From NCBI GenBank assembly GCA_016928095.1, contig JAFGLL010000043.1:1-63514 (forward strand): a DNA stretch of 63,514 nt. The letters run 5' to 3'. Of this stretch, positions 59,340-63,514 are shown one piece after another. The notes below the pieces were generated by a model, which did no database searches, was not told the DNA's origin, and saw only the letters and a list, made by a program, of their open reading frames with translations. The translations under genes and the position numbers were made by a program. Each line of letters begins with the position of its first letter. The stretch's first letter is position 1. The DNA is from Thermoplasmatota archaeon. Its GTDB lineage: Archaea > Thermoplasmatota > Penumbrarchaeia > Penumbrarchaeales > Penumbrarchaeaceae.

Positions 59340-59422
59340 TGGTTCGGTTTTCTTGCCACTCCCTAGACAATTTTTAAAATAGAAAGCGAGCAGCTATACC
59401 CTTCATTGGAGAAGTGGTGGCT

Positions 59423-60043
59423 ATGACCAGAGAGCTGGCTTGTTTCGGCATCGAGGACCTTGATCTGTTGGTCGGATCCGGTCTTCCCGGGGGATCCGTC
59501 ATCAATATCACCGGTCCGCCAGGCGTTGGTAAGACACATCTATCGCTCTCGTTCATCTCTGAAGGTCTCAGAGAAGAGGAGGCCTGTCTGCTCGTAGGTT
59601 TCACAACGGTCCCTCTGGTGAATGTCATAAGGAAACTCAGGGGCATCGGAAGGCTTGAGCCTCTTTTCACAACGGATGAGCCCATGATCATGGACCTGTT
59701 CGACCTCGATCGGGTAGATCTGCTGATGGGGCTCATCAGGGACGGTTCCCTTGACAGGCTGGTCTTGGACCATCCCGAAGCCATGGCACTGAGGGGTGCT
59801 GGAAAGTGGTTCACCATGCTTGAGGAGCTTCTGACAGCCGCCAGGGAATATGGGGTGACCACCCTTTTGGTGGATTACGACGTTGGTGCTCCTGGAGGGG
59901 TCGGAAGATATGTCTGTGACGGCATCGTTTCACTTTTCAAGGATAATGGGAGATGTTGCGCCAGGATCGATAAATGGGACACGGACCACGATCTTGTGGG
60001 TAGGGAGGCAATGGAGGAGGTGCCCGGGGCTTGGAGGAAATGA
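59423..60043 (+). CDS. RecA/RadB/KaiC-like single-domain ATPase
   Basis: The 206-residue protein has the ATP loop GPPGVGKT at residues 31-38 and a Walker B-like strand (DRLVLDHPEAM). The opening CFGIEDLDLLVGSGLPGGSV is that of RadB and KaiC family members. It has no N-terminal helix-hairpin-helix and no tyrosine or polymerisation motif that I can see, so it is not RadA. ATG 59423 has GGTGG upstream; two GTGs at 59414 and 59417 are alternatives. It overlaps the MutS-like gene by four bases (ATGA) and so is probably co-translated with it. A role in DNA repair or recombination is inference. Confidence 0.75.
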   Translation: MTRELACFGIEDLDLLVGSGLPGGSVINITGPPGVGKTHLSLSFISEGLREEEACLLVGFTTVPLVNVIRKLRGIGRLEPLFTTDEPMIMDLFDLDRVDLLMGLIRDGSLDRLVLDHPEAMALRGAGKWFTMLEELLTAAREYGVTTLLVDYDVGAPGGVGRYVCDGIVSLFKDNGRCCARIDKWDTDHDLVGREAMEEVPGAWRK

Positions 60044-62016
60044 TACTTGACAGGTCCCGTCTTCTGTCCGTAAGGGGTATAGGTAAGGGAAGGCTCTCTG
60101 CCATAGAAAGGCAACTTGGAGGGGAAGCAGGTTTCGTCAAGGCACTGATCGAAGGGAACGTATCCATCATTTCCAGCATTGAAGGGATCTCTCAGAGAAT
60201 GGCGGTCGATCTCGTGCTCTCCTTCAAAGGCCTGGATCCCGGACACGTGCTGGGAACCGAGGCTTCGGGTCAGGTATACTGTTCGTTGATCGAGCTTCTC
60301 AGGGGACACATGCATACCGAAACCTCAAGGAACAGGGCTCTGCTCCTGGTGCCGGGAGGGGACCTGAAACAGAAGCAGAAGCTGGCAGAGGAAGTGTTCT
60401 CATGCAGGTCCCTTCTGGAGGGGAGGGACCGTGCCATGGTGGAGGAACTCCTGAGGGCGGTATCGAAAAAGCCAGGGGGAAAGCTCTCGGGAAGGAAGGA
60501 ACGGTATGTCATACTCGTGGAGGATGAGGAGGCATATCAGGGCATCAGGAGAAAAGGGCTTGATTCGACATGTCTCGTGATCACCCCGGACGAACTGTCC
60601 AGCGGTCTCGAAGGGGACATGGTGTATGTTTACAGCAGGAGGGAGCTGGATGAGGAACTCCTCCCGATAGTGGAAGCGGTCCACCATTCCAGCCCCGATA
60701 TCGAGATAGTGCCCGAGAGGTCAATGCAGGACCTTCTTCCCCAGCTCGAGAGGATCAGGGCCGTATCCGGTCTCAGATCGCTCTTCGGAGAAAAGACCTC
60801 CTGTGCGAGAGCGTTGGAGGTGATGGATGAGCTGTCAGCCATTTCGCAGGGACCCCTGGAACCCGATGAGGTACGGGGGAAGGTGGAGGAGATAAGGAAA
60901 GAGGTGGAAGCGTCCCTCAAAGTGGCGATATCGGGACTGACGCTTTCCGGCAACGACGCCCTCTCGATACTTTCCAGCGGGGAGACATTGCAGCTCAGGG
61001 AGATATACAGACAACATGCCAGGATGTCCGCTGATATGGTCCTCAGGTCTCTGGGCGTCAAAAAGGACCTATTCCGTATCAGGTATCCCCTGGAGATCGA
61101 GAATGAAGCTCTCGAGGATATGATCTCCTCAATGACGGAGAAGGCCGCGGTGGCGCGGTTCCGGAGAAAGGTCGAACTGGCAAGGGAACTCGCTGCTCTC
61201 AGGGACGAGGTCATGAGAGAGCTCGTATGGGCGGTCGACCTAGACTGGAATTGGGGGCTGGGGACTTTCGTGGAAGACCTTGCGCTGGCCCCCTTTCAGA
61301 TATGCCAGGGCTACCTTGCTCTGAAGGGTGCCGCCGACCTCCATCTCAGGGACCAGCGCCAGTACCAGAAGGTGGACTACCATCTTGGTGCGGTCCCTTC
61401 CGGGATGATGGAACTCTTCCCCCGCTTCGATGTATCCGATTCCAGGACCGCCATGCTAACGGGGGCGAACTCGGGCGGGAAGACCACGCTTCTGATGACC
61501 ATAGCACAGGTACTGATAATGGCGAGGATGGGACTCCCAGTTCCGGCGGAGAGGGCGTTCCTCCCCGATATTGACAGGGTATTCATCTACAGACCAAAGA
61601 GAAGGATGGATGCAGGCGGTCTCGAGGAGTTCCTGAAAGAGCTGCTACCCCTTTCCTTGAAGGCCGATGAAAGGTCCATCGTCCTCGCGGACGAGCTCGA
61701 GGCGATGACGGAGCTCGAGGCGGCATCCCGGATAATCGGGGTGTTCCTTGAGGAGCTCTCCGCAAGGGGTGCCTATTCTGTGGTGGTGACCCACATGGCG
61801 GACGAGATCGGGAAATATACCGGCTGCAGGGTGGATGGGATAGAGGCAAGAGGCCTTGATGAAAAGCATGATCTCATAGTGGACCGAACTCCGGTCATAG
61901 GGCTTCATGCCCGTTCGACCCCCGAGCTGATCCTGAAGAAACTGCACGCCAGGTCAAGAGGCGAGGATAAGGGAATCTATGAGAAGGTCCTCAAGAGCTT
62001 CCAGAACGGCGGGTGA
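60040..62016 (+). CDS. MutS-like ATPase with N-terminal helix-hairpin-helix
   Basis: The 658-residue protein starts at ATG 60040 with GGAGGAA upstream, in an ATGA overlap with the preceding gene. Residues about 10-65 form a helix-hairpin-helix (LSVRGIGKGRLSAIERQLGG, then ISQRMAVDLVLSF). The middle is helical, as in the MutS core clamp. The C-terminal ATPase has the MutS Walker A GANSGGKTTLL (residues 475-483), then SIVLADELEAMTELEAASRI and VVVTHMADEI. It lacks the mismatch-recognition domain I and its F-x-E. No Smr domain is seen at the end, so it is not a typical bacterial MutS2. Archaeal MutS-like proteins of this kind have uncertain roles. Confidence 0.85.
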   Translation: MILDRSRLLSVRGIGKGRLSAIERQLGGEAGFVKALIEGNVSIISSIEGISQRMAVDLVLSFKGLDPGHVLGTEASGQVYCSLIELLRGHMHTETSRNRALLLVPGGDLKQKQKLAEEVFSCRSLLEGRDRAMVEELLRAVSKKPGGKLSGRKERYVILVEDEEAYQGIRRKGLDSTCLVITPDELSSGLEGDMVYVYSRRELDEELLPIVEAVHHSSPDIEIVPERSMQDLLPQLERIRAVSGLRSLFGEKTSCARALEVMDELSAISQGPLEPDEVRGKVEEIRKEVEASLKVAISGLTLSGNDALSILSSGETLQLREIYRQHARMSADMVLRSLGVKKDLFRIRYPLEIENEALEDMISSMTEKAAVARFRRKVELARELAALRDEVMRELVWAVDLDWNWGLGTFVEDLALAPFQICQGYLALKGAADLHLRDQRQYQKVDYHLGAVPSGMMELFPRFDVSDSRTAMLTGANSGGKTTLLMTIAQVLIMARMGLPVPAERAFLPDIDRVFIYRPKRRMDAGGLEEFLKELLPLSLKADERSIVLADELEAMTELEAASRIIGVFLEELSARGAYSVVVTHMADEIGKYTGCRVDGIEARGLDEKHDLIVDRTPVIGLHARSTPELILKKLHARSRGEDKGIYEKVLKSFQNGG

Positions 62017-62027
62017 ACGACGGAACA

Positions 62028-62747
62028 TCAGAGCCTATCCGATCCAGCCTGAAGCTCCAGGATCTTCTCCCAGGTCGCTATCTCCACGTTGAGGTCCTTC
62101 ATCAGGCCTCCGATGCAGTAGAGGTTGATGAGTATTGCAGAGGCATACAGGACCTCAAGGTAAACGACGATTATCGTCTCGGTGGGGGCATCCTCGAAGC
62201 GGAATGACGCCAGAAGCGGCAGGAAGCTGAACAGGAGCACGACCAGAGGGATGGCGGACAGTCTCGCTCTCTTCAGGCCTTTTTCGTTCCCCAGCTGTGA
62301 GAGTGCTTTGGCAGGGATGTCTATGACCTGCCATTTGAGAATATAGAAAGCGAATATGATCCCGGAAGAGACTAGGAGTAAAGTGAACGTCTCCACTACC
62401 TCCTCGCGCTTGAAGACAATGGCTGCTGCAACGATGAAGGAGCAGACGAGTAGGACCGGGAATATCAAGTAGTGAGTTCTCCAACCCCTGATGGTTTCCT
62501 TCGCACTCTCCCGTCCAATGCTGGACCTTAAGGAGACCCTCACACCCGTCATAGCGATGACGGCTATCAGATCGATGGCCCCCCCCAATACGATGAAGAG
62601 CATCCCTGGATACAGAACATAGAAGCCCTGTGTGAAGAGCTCCTCCGTGAAAAGAGAGAGGATGTATGCCCCCACAAGAAAGGAGATGAGAATGACAACC
62701 ATTAGGGCCAGGGCATAGAACACGGTGAGCGTTATGAGTGTTGCCAC
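62028..62747 (-). CDS. Integral membrane protein with about seven helices, hypothetical
   Basis: The 239-residue protein is almost entirely hydrophobic helices, with a basic loop near residues 75-90 (VSLRSSIGRESAKETIRGWR) and a charged C-terminus. Its start is GTG at 62747 with AAGGGA upstream. It lies 26 bases after the stop of the neighbouring membrane protein and is likely in the same operon. Length and repeat pattern do not bring a family to mind. Function is unknown. Confidence 0.6.
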   Translation of the reverse strand: MATLITLTVFYALALMVVILISFLVGAYILSLFTEELFTQGFYVLYPGMLFIVLGGAIDLIAVIAMTGVRVSLRSSIGRESAKETIRGWRTHYLIFPVLLVCSFIVAAAIVFKREEVVETFTLLLVSSGIIFAFYILKWQVIDIPAKALSQLGNEKGLKRARLSAIPLVVLLFSFLPLLASFRFEDAPTETIIVVYLEVLYASAILINLYCIGGLMKDLNVEIATWEKILELQAGSDRL

Positions 62748-62773
62748 CAGTCCCTTGAGGGCTCCGATCCTGC

Positions 62774-63514
62774 TTATATGAGCACCCCCCAGAGCATCAG
62801 GACGAAATTGAGGACGATGAACGAGAGGTATGTCATTTTATATATCCTCCTCTCGAGATCATCCTCGATATGCCTCTTTCCCGAGAACGGGTCCTCCACG
62901 ATAAAGAGGTAGGCGACCGGAGCGGAGATCACCAGGTTGAGGCTTGCAACTGCGAGGTTCCGCTTTGTGAATGTTCTGAACCTTATATTATCGGAACTCG
63001 CCTTCGCCGTCAGCTTCAGAAGGAAGAGCCATAGCAGCAGTTCGAAGATGACGGCGAAGAGAAGGGAGGCCCACACAGTGTTCCAGTGTATGAACCTCGA
63101 GGCGGATGAAGACAATCTCTCCGAAAAGGCTGCATTTTCGATCGAGGCTTCGAGGTCGTCCTCTGGATTTGCGTCGAAGTATTCGAATATGTAATAGTGT
63201 CCGTCATCCATGAAGGCCGAGTGTGAGGGGGCCAGGTTCGGTTCCAGGGACCGCCCTTTCGGAACTCTTGCGATGATAATGGTCTCCTGGATGGGATTCT
63301 CCCATCCCTTCGAGGTCCCGAGTGGGAAGTATAGGTCTCCCTCGTCAAGGAGCGTTGTGACCGATAGAGTGTGCCCCTGGAAGTCCGTGAATCCGTAAAC
63401 GGCGAAGATGAGGGATTCCATCTTCCCGAGGATATCGAACGGAGTATAGTAATGGTCCCATTCCCACCTGTCCATGTGATCGTACCATTCATCGATCTCG
63501 TACTGGTCCATATC
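62774..63514 (-). CDS. Membrane protein with extracellular-type N-terminal part, 5' end cut by window edge
   Basis: The frame is open to the right edge, so the start lies beyond the window even though an ATG at 63511 exists. The visible 246 residues have an acidic, tryptophan- and tyrosine-rich N-terminal region (WYDHMDRWEWDHYYTPFDIL) followed by a soluble beta-rich part, then helices at about residues 145-168, 188-207 and 225-245. The soluble part is probably outside the cell. It precedes the other membrane protein on the same strand. No family recognised. Confidence 0.6.
   Translation of the reverse strand, partial: DMDQYEIDEWYDHMDRWEWDHYYTPFDILGKMESLIFAVYGFTDFQGHTLSVTTLLDEGDLYFPLGTSKGWENPIQETIIIARVPKGRSLEPNLAPSHSAFMDDGHYYIFEYFDANPEDDLEASIENAAFSERLSSSASRFIHWNTVWASLLFAVIFELLLWLFLLKLTAKASSDNIRFRTFTKRNLAVASLNLVISAPVAYLFIVEDPFSGKRHIEDDLERRIYKMTYLSFIVLNFVLMLWGVLI

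Overview
The window is archaeal and most likely from a member of the Thermoplasmatota (Euryarchaeota). The evidence is a set of archaeal information-processing genes: L40e, L44e, S27e, S2, RNA polymerase subunit K, aRF1, aIF2-alpha, Nop10, Alba, TrpRS, a fused Kae1-Bud32 and archaeal PPAT and UMP kinase. It also carries archaeal lipid and cofactor genes (mevalonate kinase, MptE-like DUF115) and archaea-typical families (DUF373, HVO_0476-type zinc finger, Memo, PAC2). The Alba sequence resembles the Thermoplasma protein as I remember it. Placement below class is not possible from reading alone. Many genes have a TATA-like box about 27 bases before the start codon and no leader. Genes inside operons and the large secreted proteins mostly have Shine-Dalgarno (SD) sites.

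Layout. 1-11.8 kb is a cell-surface and glycosylation block: a secreted FG-GAP protein cut by the left edge, a DPM1-like glycosyltransferase, a small secreted protein, two GT-C type membrane glycosyltransferases, a YfhO-like membrane protein, a UPF0104-type membrane protein and a UDP-sugar dehydrogenase. 11.9-15.2 kb holds Memo, S2, RpoK, LarE and the HVO_0476-type protein. 15.2-21.5 kb encodes two large secreted proteins with the same C-terminal plan (calcium-binding TSP3-like repeats, one membrane helix, short tail). 21.7-27.5 kb holds a radical SAM protein and an endonuclease III-like protein on a shared bidirectional promoter, a pyrF operon and RNase HII. 27.6-33.4 kb holds L40e, a signal-anchored protein, MptE-like and DUF373 proteins, XTP pyrophosphatase and Kae1-Bud32. 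33.5-40.9 kb holds an RND exporter divergent from a duplicated winged-helix-like protein, a metallo-beta-lactamase-fold hydrolase, and a tight series of rhomboid protease, PPAT, zinc-ribbon membrane protein and UMP kinase. 41.0-44.8 kb is a third large TSP3-type surface protein. 45.0-50.8 kb is translation and chromatin genes. 50.8-55.2 kb is a fourth very large secreted protein overlapping a small membrane-anchored one. 55.3-63.5 kb holds mevalonate kinase, a PH/GRAM-like protein, M18 aminopeptidase, a ribbon-helix-helix-like protein, a RecA/KaiC-like ATPase overlapping a MutS-like ATPase, and two membrane proteins, the last cut by the right edge.

How it fits together. The glycosylation genes could build and flip a lipid-linked glycan that decorates the large secreted proteins; this is inference from families and proximity. 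The ribosomal and initiation genes L44e-S27e-aIF2a-Nop10-PAC2 form one overlapping operon. Convergent gene ends are packed very tightly; two pairs end on the same CTAG, read as a TAG stop on both strands. I saw no tRNA, rRNA, CRISPR array, insertion sequence or phage gene. The most interesting candidates are the RecA/KaiC-like plus MutS-like pair, the duplicated regulator-like protein opposite an RND exporter, the PH/GRAM-SHOCT-like protein beside mevalonate kinase, and the family of TSP3-TM surface proteins.
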